Assembly: GCA_911728435.2 (NCBI GenBank)
Contig: OU452206.1
Span: 8,028,297 to 8,092,296, forward strand
DNA length: 64,000 bases
Source: Apoderus coryli
Lineage: Eukaryota > Arthropoda > Insecta > Coleoptera > Attelabidae
Reading direction: 5' to 3'
Below are positions 12,195-26,600 of this stretch, piece after piece (positions within the stretch are counted from its first letter, which is position 1; each line of letters begins with the position of its first letter). Under the pieces are notes generated by a model that was not told the DNA's origin, ran no database searches, and saw nothing but the letters and a program-made list of their open reading frames with translations. The position numbers and the translations under genes are program-made.

Positions 12195-12491
12195 CCGTCA
12201 AGTCAAAGACGAGGGTAGTTTATTGTAAACACTTTCCTGAAAGCGAAATTATACGGGAGGGTAATTCTTACCTTCAACCGGATGAAACTTTAACAATTGC
12301 CTATAAACTTAAACCCCCATGCATGTCCATCTATTTCTGCAAATTTGCCTAAATATTTGTCAAAAACAGTTCCAATTCCTAGAAAATCACACGAAGAACG
12401 AAATGTGAACTGGTTTACTAACCGTATTGCGGTGTTGCCATTGTCTGTTCATGGCTTGTCTAAAGAAGGCTGTGAATGTATACCGTGCTAG
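12195..12491 (+). pseudogene. Degenerate THAP-like coding fragment
   Basis: One frame reads VVYCKHFPESEII near 12210-12250, like the C-x2-H segment of a THAP domain. A shifted frame then gives ACPSISANLPKYLSKTVPIP, like the Pro-rich segment just after THAP domains. A frameshift or stop near 12300-12360 separates them and there is no upstream C-x4-C half. It ends at a stop at 12491. Assignment to THAP is by motif resemblance only. Confidence 0.4.
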
Positions 12492-13040
12492 TCAAAAGTC
12501 CCCTCTCGTATTTTTGAATGGTTATATTTAAAATAATGAAATTTGGAGGGTGGAAATAAACGGATGTAGGCTTGTCAACTAGTCATAACAATTGACGTAA
12601 TAGTCATAGATGACGTGTAACCAGTAATAATTTTAAATTGGACCTTATGGCAAATGATATCTCGTTTGAAAGGTATTGAAAATACCCATTCAGTCATAAT
12701 AATTTTCTTTGGGCGGAGGCTGATTTTTTAGCGCATAAGCCGATAGAGAACTTTAAAATAAGGAAAGTGGAAGATATGTTCAAAAAATATATAAATTTAT
12801 TTACAAATATTCGAAATATACATATGTACAGAAATTGGATCACATTAGTTTACTAATTATACATACAAGAAGTTATAAATAACATAATGCAGACGAAAGG
12901 CGTTTAATACTATAAAGAAGTTATCACCATTCTGTATCCACCATTTTGCTTGACATTAACAATTTATTAATTGGAATATTTTACATACTTCTAAGCCAAA
13001 ATAACTTCAAAATAATACGTTCATTTCTGTCTAACATTTA

Positions 13041-13850
13041 ATGGTGATTTATAAACTCTACGTTTGCGTACTGCGCTGTGGTCCAAAGTCCAATTTCACC
13101 ATACGTAAGTTGCGTACTTTTATTTCTAAACTGCATTTTGCCGTTTGCGTCGCATGCCCATCAACATAATTTAAGTTTATTTTTTTTCGTCCGCCGTTGG
13201 CAGAAATCAGGTGATCCCGTAAATTAAAATTATTATTTACCTCAATTGTTATTTGCTCATTAAATAAATCCATTTATGATATTAGATATTATTAATTAAG
13301 TTTATAAATCACGATGAACTGTAACGGCAAACGACAACGGCAGCGGTGGACGCAAACAAGTTTATAAATCATCAGTAATATCCAAGCAGATAAAGTCAAG
13401 ATTTCTAAAATGTACGTTTCCGTTCTGTGCTGTCGTCCACAATCCGTTTTCACCATACGTAAGTTGCGTACTTTTATTTATAAACTGCCGTTTACCGTTT
13501 GCGTCGCCTGCCGTTCAACATAATTTACGTTTATCTTTTTCCGTCCGCCACGGTTGGTAACACAACTAATAGAAACCCAAAAAAAAAAATGATTTGCCCA
13601 ATTTGACAGAATTGATAGAAATCAGATGATACCGTAAATTCACATGATGATTTACCCCAACTGTTATTTGCTCCCTGTCCTCATTAATTAAATCCATGTT
13701 TATATTTATGATATTAGATATTATTAATAAGTAATAAGAACGAAAATAAATAAAATAATGATAAGTTATCAGTTGAGACAACCGTTCCAAAGTTTATAAA
13801 TCACGATGTAGAACTGTAACGGCAAACATAGAGTTTATAAATCATCAAGT
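13041..13850. mobile_element. MITE-like block with internal duplication
   Basis: GATTTATAAACTCTACGTTTG near 13045 is mirrored by CAAACATAGAGTTTATAAATC near 13825-13845, giving terminal inverted repeats. Inside, two related units (about 13049-13376 and 13400-13820) share ATACGTAAGTTGCGTACTTT and CGTTTGCGTCGC. Each carries a short minus-strand frame beginning MDLFNE or MDLINE followed by similar residues. It is probably a nonautonomous DNA element or a tandem duplication of one; the superfamily is not assigned. Confidence 0.5.
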
Positions 13851-13884
13851 GCGCTTGTTTGTGAGCAATTTTCGAAAATTCTCA

Positions 13885-13960
13885 GTTGCGACCTTTAGAG
13901 GGAGTTGCGACCTTTAGAGGGAGTTGCGACCTTTAGAGGGAGTTGCGACCTTTAGAGGGA
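13885..13960. repeat. Four perfect 19-bp tandem repeats
   Basis: GTTGCGACCTTTAGAGGGA is repeated four times without change, ending exactly at 13960. It lies just outside the MITE-like block. Confidence 0.95.
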
Positions 13961-14612
13961 ATACTCAAGAACCTAATTGCCAAAAAGTATAATAAACGAG
14001 CCACTTTTTATCAATATATTCAGTCCCATTGGATAGAGACATTGTTACATGCTAACACTGATGAGTGCCATAAAAAAAGAAATGTTTTATTCTTTTTATT
14101 AAAGTTATTTTATAAGAGAATGTTTGACTGTTGAAATGATTTCCAAAATAGAAGCAACAATCTTATGAATGAAAAATTACCAAAACATAAACAGGGAAAA
14201 AGTATATCAAACGGTGACACTGATCAGCTGTTTATGGCATTGACATTATTTTAGATAGTCTTTTTATCGGACATCAACACGAACAACATATTTAAAGGCA
14301 CATTTACAACTGTCACAATATTTTATATTCCAAAATCATAAAATCAATCCAACCCATTGAGTTTAAGAAGCGCGTAATCACAGTCGCCACAAAAGATTGT
14401 TGAACGCGTAGCATTAATCATTGGTTTAAAAAACTGAATTTTCAAACAGTAACCTCTTAAATTAAATGCATATTAAATCCACATTAAATTAAAAATGTAA
14501 AATTTAAATTTTACTAATGGTTCCCATAATATCTTAATTGTCAACAAGTCTATAAAGTTATTTAAATCAATAAACAATCGTTAGTTTCTTCTATATAAAA
14601 GCTTTCTCCGAC

Positions 14613-17600
14613 TCAGCTATCCAACGGATCGGCAATTATTAAATCATCCGGATCGGAAGCACTGATAGTTATCATCATTTTTTCTTCATTGCTCGAACTA
14701 TCTGATGAAACTGATTGCGTGGATGTCGCAGCCTCCTTTAAAATAATAAAGACAATTATTAATAACAATTTTATCAGTGATTTGAAAACAATCATTATTG
14801 AGCCGCAAATAAATATATAATTAACAAATTTCATACAAATTTGAGATACCCTTTATTCGAGAATTTAATGTAACATTTTATTGCAATTCAAATTGTAGTA
14901 TACAATGTCTGCCACATAAATATTAGACCTGTGTTCATAAATGCGCTCTGGTATTAATTTTAGTCGTCCGGTTCGTGGTTTCGAAGTAATCCCTATTTGG
15001 CTAAACCGTACGATCCTATATTACCCCTACATCGTGAAACAGTTCTTAAAGTCAGTTTTCACCTTCAGGGCATTTGTTGCATTTGGTTTGATCATCTCGT
15101 ATGTCGTCGAACCGGTGTCCTTTCAGCGGAATTAATCTTCCGAAGAGCCAAAACTGACATGCAGCCAATTCGGTCCTTTACGGAGGCTGATAAAATCAAG
15201 TAAAATTTGTAATTTGTCAAAAACTTGCCCAATGTTCCATGAATTTATTATTGATTGTCTGATCTCGTCGAGGAAAGCAAGCATTGCTACAAGTTACACG
15301 CGCTTTTTTGGCCGTAGCTCGGATGGATACACTTCTATAGTCTTCACTAGAGTTTGGTTTCGGGATCTTTACGGTAAAGCCGCGACTCGTCGCTCATAGT
15401 GACCTTCTTAAGCACATTTTCATCATCAGTGACCGTTTCCAAGTTTATAACTGAGTGACTTCACAGTATTTTCTTGCCCATCCTTTTGGAATTAATTTTG
15501 CTCAGAATGCAGTCATACCCGATTCTCTGTCGCTCGATGTTTGACTGTTAATCGATCGCATACTAGAACGCGTGTCACTGTCGAAAAAATGTTTGACAAG
15601 CCTTTTGCATAATTTTAATAGTTTTCGCTCAACTTTTCTCAATTAAAGCAAATTCGTCTGTAACGTCTCCGTCATTTTTAAAGATAACCAAATGTGACGA
15701 GCGCGAAAAATTTGAACTATAAATCCCGGTAACTGGGGCAGACGGCGCGTACCCTGCAGAGGACGTTCTCGGGCGAAGTTATGAACGTAGATCGGATATT
15801 TATGGAAGACCTATATGATTCTGTACTCTGTGTTCTGGTTAACTTTGTGTTGCAAAAAGTGCATCGACCTTTAGAATGAAAGCAATGGTTATTTTAAGAC
15901 ACTATATAAAAACTGATATAAATCAATCTCGTGTTCGTAGGCGTGTTGTAACAACAAATCAACCAAATTTGAAAATATATGTAATATTTTTTTATGTGCG
16001 TAAAAACATTTCCAAAGTGCAGAAACTATGTGCAAGTTAGATCAATTTCTGGTTGAAAGAATTCGGCTTGCTGGGGATTTTGGCCTTGAAATCATTCATC
16101 CTCGAGGTTACTCTGTAGGAATTGAGTTTTATCAAATTGCGGGCAGTGGTAGAGAAGAAAACGCCATCTTTAATAAAGCAATTATCATTTAAGGCTATTT
16201 AAACTTGTAGGCTCAACACCATTTAGAAACTAAACCAGCAAATCAACAAATGCCCTGAAGGTGAAAACTGACTTTAAGAACTGTTTCACGATGTAGGGGT
16301 AATATAGGATCGTACGGTTTAGCCAAATAGGGATTACTTCGAAACCACGAACCGGACGACTAAAATTAATACCATGAACACAGGTCTAATATTTATGTGG
16401 CAGACATTGTATACTACAATTTGAATTCCGAATCCATAAAAAAGCAATAAAATGTTACATTAAATTCTTGAATAAAGGGTATCTAATGTATGATACATTG
16501 GATGCCCAACTCTAATGTTCTCATTCAAAGTCCAGTTTTTTATATGTGTAATTGTTATAATTCAATCTCTAGTAATTCTGAGGCTGATCTGTTCAGTGAT
16601 TCCATTGGACAAATAATCCAAATGTTGAATGCTTAGTTTTTATTTTTCTCTGTGATTTGTGAATATTGATTTCCTCTTTCTTCTCTTTTAAGAGAATCCT
16701 TAATTTTTCTTAAATTTAATTTGTTTGTTTTTTTTATTTGTTTTCTTTTTTTAATTTAATTTAATTAAAGTATATTATTACTTAGTTTTAGGTATACAGG
16801 GTGGTCCAACGAAAAGTTTGCACCTAGCTTTTCTCTTTTTTTTGTAGTCGAATGCGAAAATGCTCGGACACGTCGATTTTGCTTTTGAGGGGGACACATT
16901 TTAAACATATTTTTCGATCTGCGCCTTTAACCCCCTAGCGGGGGTGAGTAACAACCCTAAAATTTTAAATGGAAAGAGGGGTCTAATGACATATCATTTG
17001 AAAGGACACAAAATTGTCTTTCTAATGATACCCTATTTGTCGAATTTTACTAAAACAGTTAATACGAAAACGACTTTAAAGACATTAAGCCGATAATTTT
17101 GGTATTAATGAGAAATACAAATAAGTTTTAATTATTACGAGTGAAAACACCTGCAATCGTTAGTACATTCCAATGTTTGTTAGTTTTAACATTGCTTTGT
17201 AAAAAAAGTAAACAAGCTGTTAAATTGATTTATTAAAACGTTACATTAACAAATGTTGAAAATGTGACCCATTTGATTCCATACAATAATACAGATTTTG
17301 TTCAAATCTATTTCTAACATTTTGTAGCATATCAGGTGTTATGTTTCTGCACTCTTCTGTAATGCGTTGGCGAAGATCTTCTATGGACTCGGGCTTCGTG
17401 GCAAAACATTTATTTTTTAAGTGCCCCCAAAGAAAAAAGTCTAAAGGCGATAAATCCGGTGACCTGGCAGGCCATTCAATTGGACCCCTCCTTCCAATCC
17501 ACCGTCCAGGGAACCGGTCATCTAAGAACTGTCTTACAGGAGCCACATAGTGCGGAGGTGCTCCATCTTGCTGGAAATAAAGCCGATCAGCAGTATGATT

Positions 17601-20600
17601 TTGGTCATCTTCTATTATTTGTGTTATTAAAGGATCAATTGTGTCTTCAAGCATGTTTAGGTACACTTCACCAGTTAAATTTCCAGGAATAAAAAGTGGT
17701 CCTATAATATGATTTCCTAATATGCCACACCAGACGTTTATTTTTTGAGGATACTGGGTATGAACCTCACGGAATAAATGTGTAAATGTAACGGCAATTG
17801 TGCCTATTTACAGCTCCATTCAAATAAAATGTGCATTCGTCGGAAAAACAAATGTTAAATAATAATTGCGGATCTTCAATTAAACGCTGGCTCATTGCTT
17901 CACAAAATTGCAGCCTTCTATCAGGATCATCCTCATTTAGTTCCTGTACTAATTTGATTTTGTACGGATGAAATTTGTACGCTTTTAAAATTCGTATTAT
18001 GGACGAACGGGAGACACCTGAGGCTTCAGCTAGTTGACGGGTACTTTGACTATGATCCATTTCAACATGCCCTAAAACAGCGACTTCCACAGCTTCATTT
18101 CTGATCGGTTTCTGCGGCTGGTGTTTTACATTACAGACAGATCCGGTATCTACAAACTTTTTAACTAACTTGCCAACGTACACATCATTCACATTTTTAT
18201 CGGGATGTCTCTCATTAAATAAGCGAGCCGTAAGTCTAGCACTACTATTATTTTGAAAATAAAGTTTAACAATTTCAACTCGTTCTAGAATGGAATAAAT
18301 CATTTTGTACGGTAAAAGTAAAATAACTTGAGAAGCAACCAAACTGAATCAATGAAAAGACTAAAATAAACGGTGTAAATTCTTTTCCTACACGTATCTG
18401 CAGTTTTTATTTCAACAAAAAACGCAAACGATTAGTGAGGAATTTAGTTCTGATAAATAAGATAGTGTTTTTGAAATCCCGTTTTTCTTCAAAGTAAATA
18501 ATTTAGAAATGATTGTAGTTGTTTTCAGTCGTAATAATTAAAACTTATTTGTATTTCTCATTAATACCAAAATTATCGGCTTAATGTCTTTAAAGTCGTT
18601 TTCGTATTAACTGTTTTAGTAAAATTCGACAAATAGGGTATCATTAGAAAGACAATTTTGTGTCCTTTCAAATGATATGTCATTAGACCCCTCTTTCCAT
18701 TTAAAATTTTAGGGTTGTTACTCACCCCCGCTAGGGGGTTAAAGGCGCAGATCGAAAAATATGTTTAAAATGTATCCCCCTCAAAAGCAACATCGACGTG
18801 TCCGAGCATTTTCGCATTCGACTACAAAAAAAAGAGAAAAGCTAGGTGCAAACTTTTCGTTGGACCACCCTGTATGTATTATTTTGAATATATTTATGAT
18901 TTTTGTATCCTGTTAGTGGGCCAATGGCCTGTTGGATGAATAAATATTATTATTATTATTATTATAAATATATTGCGATTTCCTGCATTGCTTCGATGAT
19001 TTTAAAATAGTATTTAGTGAGAAACTGCTTGGTTTCACAAAGATTAAAGTAGCTATATGGGAACGAATGAATATCTGATATCTTTGAAAATTCCTAAGTT
19101 TACGAAATATTGATATTTAAAATGTATCTGTACCTGTGAAAAATTTAAATTCGTTATTTCATATTTAATATTGTTTTTAATATCCGTTATCCAAACTGGT
19201 TGAGGTTTTTCTTCTTGTGCTTGTTGTTGTGGGTTCGGCTGTGGTGATGGTTGTTCCTCCTGTTGACTCCATGATTCCTCTTCTTCGGAGTCTTTAGCGT
19301 CTTGATGCTGTAAAGACACACAAAATGGCAGTATAGAACAAATATCATGCAAAATTAAAAATAAGAAGCATACTACATTGCAATAAATATCTTTGCGTTG
19401 TTTTGAAGCCAATGATTCTTACAACTTTCCGATTTATACACATTATGTTTCAAAACACCGCGACAACGATTATATTTATGCTTTAACATGTTACAACTTA
19501 CCGTTATTCGTTGCTTCAGATGCGTCTTCAAATGTTTTGATAAGTGATCACTTCTCATAAACTTCTTGTTACACTCACTGCATTGGAACCTTTTCTCTCC
19601 AGTATGTGTCCGTCGGTGTCTTTGTAATTCATCAGATCTGGTAAATCTTTTATTACAGAACAGCCAGTTGCAGACAAATGGTCGTTCTCCCGTATGCCAT
19701 CGCAAATGAGCTCTATAAAATCACACTTTTAATGGAAATAATACATTTCTTATTGATAACATATTATTTTCGGTGAAAACTGATATACAAATTTGATATA
19801 CTTCAAAATAAATGACCTTTGTATTCTCTACATAACAGTATTGAAGAATATCGTACCTTGTATTTATCTACTTCTATCTATCTATAAGTTTTTCAGATCA
19901 GCAATTTAGTATATTACATAACATGTGCTGTAAATGATATGCATGCGAGTGAGGCAATAGTCTCGAGCATGGAAAATTATTTACAGCTCGAGTTATGTAC
20001 TATACTTTTTCTACGACTTTGCAGAATCAGAATCCATTTCAGAATTAAAATTTAAGCAGAAATACTTAACACAGAAGAAAAGGTAATTATGACATTTAAA
20101 TATTTGAATTTATTTGACATTTGTGTTTGACATAATTCCATAATAAAAAATAAAAATCCCTAAAGTGTTATGTAATATTCATTACGTAACACTTTGGTGA
20201 TCATTACGTAACACTTATGTAAGATTGAATTTACATGTCACGTTAACAGTTTTGCAATAGACGGCTTAACAAAGCAGGAGTAGAAAAAGTTATTTACCTA
20301 ACAAGTGCGCAAAATAGTACTTTTCCGCACGCGACGATAGTTGATCGAACGACGCGCAGTGGAGTTCGGTCATTCCTCAAGTGCGGAAATAGTATATTGT
20401 GCAACAAACATGAAATGACATATATTTCCTACGAGTATGATCGTTTGCAGCATGAGCCGCATACGAGGAAATGGTCATTTCATGTGAGTTTCACACTATA
20501 CTTTTTCTACGACTGTTTTAATACTTTTGAATAAATTTAACATAATTTTTAGGAAAATATTTGTTTTTCGAAACTTACCTTTGTTAGCCTATAAGCCTGA

Positions 20601-23600
20601 ATACGATAAATTAGAAGTATTAAATTGACTAGGTGGTGTTAAACTATATTCACTATCACTGTTTATGTGTTTTGAAATTAGCGAAATACTTAATTATAAT
20701 TATTATGAATTATAAATACCAAAACTGTCAATTTGGTGTTTGTATTTTCGGCGCTGCTATGGTGATTTTTCATGCCCGCCGCTACTTTTGTCATTACAAT
20801 TGATTACACAATGAAATTTTATCCGTGCGTAATAATATTTCCCCCTAGTTGCCTAGCAAATGATAAACAGCATTACAATGTACTACATTGTCAAATAATG
20901 ATTGAACATATAATAAAGGCATTTAAAGACAGTCGTAGAAAAAGATATTTTCCGCATGTGTTAGGTACAAATTTTTTTCGAGCACTTCAAATTTCGCAGT
21001 AACATACGGCATTCTCGGGTATTGATTATTACAATTGACAAATGTGTCAAATATGCCTGTTGTCATAATAATATCAGTTATTATTAATGTCTCATAAGAA
21101 AAAAATGATTTTTTTTTATTTTTAGTTCATTTGACAGGTTATTATTGTTTGCTGAATAAACAGAAATAAGCTATAAACACTGCTTCTGTTAATGTGAATA
21201 AACAGTTATTAACATTTATGATTTATCACAAATCAAGCACAATCTGACTCTATAGCAATATTAGAAAGAGTGCAGAAAAGTAACTTTACAGCACTGAGTG
21301 CAGACAAGTGCACTTTACCGCACGCTCGTAGGAAATATATATTACGCAACACTTTGGTGATTTATTACTAACACTTATTTAAAATTGAATTAATAGACGA
21401 CTAGACATAACAGGAGTAGAAAAAAGTTACATCAATTCCACAAGAATTCATAAAATTACCACCTAATTTTCATTTCAGAAGGTACCGTATAGTTCAGTTA
21501 GTTTTTTTTTGTATTACATACTATTATACGATGGAAACTATTTATATTTTGAGAATTGGATTTATTACGCGGATTATCAAGACAACAGTATATCAATTAA
21601 CTAATTTCCACGTTTGGCGATAAAGCCCTTGTCACTGTGAAACACTAGTATAACGATCATGACCGTCGTCATGCTCTCACTGACAGTTGCCGTGTCCGAA
21701 AACATTGATGTTGTGCAAAAACTGATCACACAAGATCGTCATGTAACATGCGGTGAGATTAAGGCAATCTACGGCATTACTACCACCTGAAGAAGATTTG
21801 TTCTCGCTGGATGTCACACAATTTGACAAAAGCTCAAAGAGATGCGCGTGTCAATTGATGCAAAAAACACAATGACGGTGCTTGAAAAGAGGTTTCTAAG
21901 ATTGTCACAGGTGACGATTTATGGCGATATGCGTATGAGCTGGAACGTAAATAGTAATCGACTGTTCAAAACAAATGTTCGCCTGTTTTTTCAGAAAAAC
22001 TATCATATGGCAACTGTACCTTTACAGGAACGTAGAACGGTGAACTCTGACCGGTACAGATCATTTTGTATATGGAAATCAAACAATCGTCGTCGGATTA
22101 TTCTGAATCAAGACAATGCGAGCGCTCACACATATCGTCGAACAATGGACTATTTGAACGCTCGAAAAGTTGAATTGCTGGTCATCCGCGGTACAGATCT
22201 AATTTGGCACCCAAGAATTTTGTTCCCAAACATCAAGAATAAATTGTGTGGACAACGGCAGAAAAAGCCGTAGATGCATTCAAAAGTTTTCAAGGCAAAT
22301 TGAAGCAGATAAAAAAATGTTACGACAAATGGTTTGAATGGATCCAAAAGTGTATTAAATCATAACGGCGAATGTTTTAAAAAACAGTAAAGTAACTATC
22401 ATAGAAAAAATACAGTGTTTTTATAATTAGGCTCAAAATGTTATACCTTTTATTTATTTTTTAAATCAACAGTTGATGACTATTGACGAAAGACGCAACC
22501 TCGATCAAAGTATCTGTTATTGTTCTGTAGAGAATATAAAGACCTTAGGCAAGCACCTTCGTTGTGCTCTACCTTTTCAAGCAAATTCTTAAAGGTATTA
22601 TAAATTTGTTGATTGTATATTAGAAGTCATGAAAGTCTTCATTTTACCAAGCTGTAAATATACCCGTAACTTTTTATTGTTTTGAAGATATGCACTTTTG
22701 TCCTCCGACTTCTAATCGCAACGAAATCTTTACCTACAGTTTCATAAAATTGTTCTAATTCTTTCACAACCTTTCTTTTTCACACGTGAAACCTAATTTG
22801 AAGAAATGCTTACCTCAAATGGCTCGTTTTTCCATAAACTTTATTGCAACCAGGTATATGACAGATGTGTTGCTTTTTCCTATCAGTATGGCGGTCACCT
22901 TCTTGACAATTAGGACAGGTACACGCCACTCGTCTAACTCTCTGTTTTTGACCATCCGCTGTTGAATTATCTGGTGTTGTAGCTGGAGGTACCTTGTATA
23001 ATTAAATTATATCTGAGTCAAGCAACGATCATAAATATTAAATATTTTATTAAACTTTACCTGTTCAACAGGACTAACTGTTATAGGCGTTGAAGATTGT
23101 GCTGATGTAGTAGTTACTACTTGTGGAATAATTTGCCACTTACATGGATCGTTGGGATCTTGTTGGATTTGTTGACCAACAGATAACTGTGGTTGAGCTT
23201 GCTGAGTTATTACTTGTACATTACCAAGACCTATAACCAATGTAATAAGTGAGGATTAAAAATTGTAAACACATTTAATTCCTCGTTTTCTAAAATATGC
23301 TAAATTTTGGAGAAGTTACTATTTACATTTATTATATGTTGTACTTTTTAATCTCGACGCGCATGTTGCTAACACTTAGTATTTTCAGGAGACAATTCAA
23401 CTTAAGAGTATTTTGAGTAAATGTTAAACGTGTTTTCTAATATTAGTCTACACCATCAATTAATGATCGATTATATACATTAAGTGTATATTATTAATAG
23501 TATCTCAAACATTTTTCTTACCAGGTATATTCTGTATAGTTGGAATGCTTTGTATATTAGGCACTTGTATAATGTTTCCTATATTCCCTAGACTTCCCAC

Positions 23601-26600
23601 GGTTGTACCTCTAACCTGTTGCAAATTCGTGGGTATTACAGTGAACTGTTGTCCGTTAGCTCCAGTGAACGTTAATTGTGCCCCATTCGCATCAGTTGTC
23701 ACAGTTTGGGCAGCTACTGAAGTAGGTGTTTGTTGAGGCACAGACGTTGCAATTTGGATCTGTTGCAACTGACCTATATTAAATAAAATTAAAAAATCAA
23801 TCTTTACATATTAAACAAATATTTTAAAAAGCATAGAAGAAGTTTCATAATTATCTTACCATTTTGTGTTAAAATGCTTGCCATTTGGGGAATTAATTGT
23901 GGTTGTGCCTGTACAATACTAGGCATTGATGACAAATGTAACGGAAAATACATCGTCTGACCATTTGGACCTTGAATGGGAATTTGAACAGGGATCGATT
24001 GTTGTAACGGGAATTGGAAGACTTGTTGTTGTGTTGGCCTGACTTGGACGCTTTGACCATTAGCCAACTGCACGGTTTGAAGGTTTTGTATATTAGCTGG
24101 GAGAACGCCTGGAGCACGCATAATTTGCGCTGGACTAAAAAGTTGTTGAGGCTGCTGACCACCTAGAAGATACCAAAATGTACTGTTTTCAATTTATTAG
24201 TGATATCTTTTCGGTTTTTTTGACCGGCCTGATAGTAGTGTGGCGCGGCGCTTGAAATGCATTCCATCTGCGGTAACTCGGACTGCGGTCGCGTTATTGA
24301 GGATTCCGAAAAGCATGTTGTATGCGATGGTTGTAGATTGCGCTTCCATTATAATTGCACCGAACTAACGTCATCTGAGATCAGAGTTATTGAACTTAAA
24401 TCTAGGAGAAGCCTGAAGTACTTCTGCTTGTCCTGCGAGGAGGCCGTGAGATCTATTCCGGTGCTGAGAAACCGAATCGATATGCTCGAGGGCAAGCTGG
24501 ATATGATGATTGAGAAGATCGACGCTATGAGTAGAGCGTCAAGAAGAAGTGGCCCTGCGGATGCTGTGGTGAACAATAACGATGATCTGTTTTCTGAAGT
24601 TGTGGAACGGCAGAAGCGTATGAATAATATATGTATATTTAACTTCCCAGTCAGCGATGCAGAGCCGTGTAAGAGCCAGGTCTCTAAAATGTTAACTGAG
24701 TTGTGTGATCAGCCGATAGCTGTGAATGAGGTGCTTCCAATTGGAAGACCAAACAAGAACGGCCGTAAAATTTTGAAAGTGAGTCTGTCGCAGTCACATG
24801 ATGTGCAACGTGTCTTGAAAAATAGAAACAAGATTGTCCGGGCTAAGCGTATTTACGTGGAAGCCGATATGACGGTCAAGCAGCGTGAAGTGTTTAGTGT
24901 GGTGAGAGCAGAGCTAAAAAGACGACGAGATGAGGGTGAGACAAATATTTTTATCAAGTTTGTTATGGGGAACCCAATTATTGCCCAAAAAAACTGAATG
25001 GGACTAGTGAAACACTCTCTGCAGTGAAGTTTATCTGTTGCTATCAGAATGTTCGAGGACTTGGGGGTAAGTGTCTGGATTTTTATAGTTCTGCTTTAGA
25101 ATGTGGGTTCGATCTTATCGCGGTCACCGAGTCCTGGCTGAGGCCTGGTATTTCGGACAACGAGTTGTTTCCGGAAAGTTTCAATGTATACAGATGCGAT
25201 AGGCGATTCGATGTGGTGCGACCTACCAGAGGCGGTGGAGTGCTTATTGGTGTGGCCAGCAAGTGTACTTCGGAAGCAATAGTGTTGGAAGGCCTGCGGG
25301 ACCTCGTGCCGTTAATAGACTTGATTTGTTGCAAGATAGCTCTTGAGCATTTCGTTTTCTATATTATTGTTTTGTATATTCCTCCTGATGTTACGAGCGA
25401 TGACTTTGAGAACTTTTTCGATCATTTTGCAGCTGTTCAGCTTATTTACGATAAAAATGTGATCGTCGTTGGTGATTTCAATGTGCCATTCTTTGGAACC
25501 GGTATTGCCACAGATAGGAAGAGTATTATACTAAGAAATTTTATGTTGGCAGCCAATCTGTGCCAATACAATAATGTGCCCAATGTTAACGGTCGTTTTC
25601 TGGATCTTGTTTTGTCTAATCTTGAGTGTGCTGTGGTTAGGAATGATACTCCTTTAGTTCGGGAAGATGCTCACCATCCCAGTATTTTCTTAGAGTTCAG
25701 GGCTACTGTCCCGCATATTAATAATTTCGCCGTTAACCGCGAGACTCTGAATACCTACAATTTCAGACGAGCCAATTTTCCATTGATGTACAATTTGATC
25801 ATGGACGCTGATTGGTCAGGTGTCTATGACTCCACTGATGTTGATCGGTCTTGCGGCGCTTTATGTCAGATTCTGGATGATATATTCCAGATGTGTGTTC
25901 CATTTAAGGTAGGGCGTGCCAGACGGTTTCCGGTTTATTTTACTAGGGAAATAATTGATAACATTTATAAGAAGGAGAAGGCGCATAGAGATTATCGGAG
26001 GTTTGGTACGGTCTATTTTCGTAATAGATTTAATTCACTCCGTGGATTGATTAAAGGTCAAATTAAGGATGCATTGTGTGCTTATGCTTTGAACTGCGAA
26101 CAGTCAATTAAGTCTAATCCCCGCCAGTTTTGGTCGTATATGCATAACAAACGGAGTAGTTCTAGAATTCCTGGTTCCATGTCGCATGAAGACACCATTT
26201 TTAACTCACCGCAGGACATAGTGAATGCTTTTTCGAAGTTTTTTCATAATGTTTATGTGAATTCCATTCCCGTGGTTGATGCAGTTGCTGGCGTCGTGGA
26301 CGGTGAGGCAGTTGATATTTTGGACATCACACTCGATGATGTTGTCAAGGCTGGTCGGTCGCTTAACAACAAGCTGACCTGTGGTACGGATGGCATCCCG
26401 AGTTTTATCGTGAGGGATTGTATTCCTATTTTATCGTCTCCATTACTACATATTTTTCGGTTGATTTTTAAATCATCTAGCTTTCCTAATTGTTGGAAGA
26501 CAGCTAAGATTATCCCTATCCTGAAGTCCGGCGCGTCATCTATTATCAGTAATTATAGACCAATCTCGATCCTCTGTAATTTCTCAAAGGTGCTTGAGAT

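Larger units (their letters stand above)
11049..13040. other. Intergenic stretch with THAP-derived relics
   Basis: Apart from the two THAP-like fragments listed separately, it holds AT-rich sequence with no supportable gene. Confidence 0.45.

Noticed and set aside
13885..13960. CRISPR-like array
   Set aside because: Direct repeats without spacers in an animal genome; a simple tandem repeat.
14613..14834. Small membrane protein of 73 aa on the minus strand
   Set aside because: The hydrophobic N-terminal half is intronic; an acceptor at 14736 and phase agreement make the second half the terminal Sp exon instead.
16028..16192. 54-aa plus-strand frame ([18 protein letters not shown])
   Set aside because: Unrecognised, inside a foldback element, no promoter or splice support; noted only within that element.
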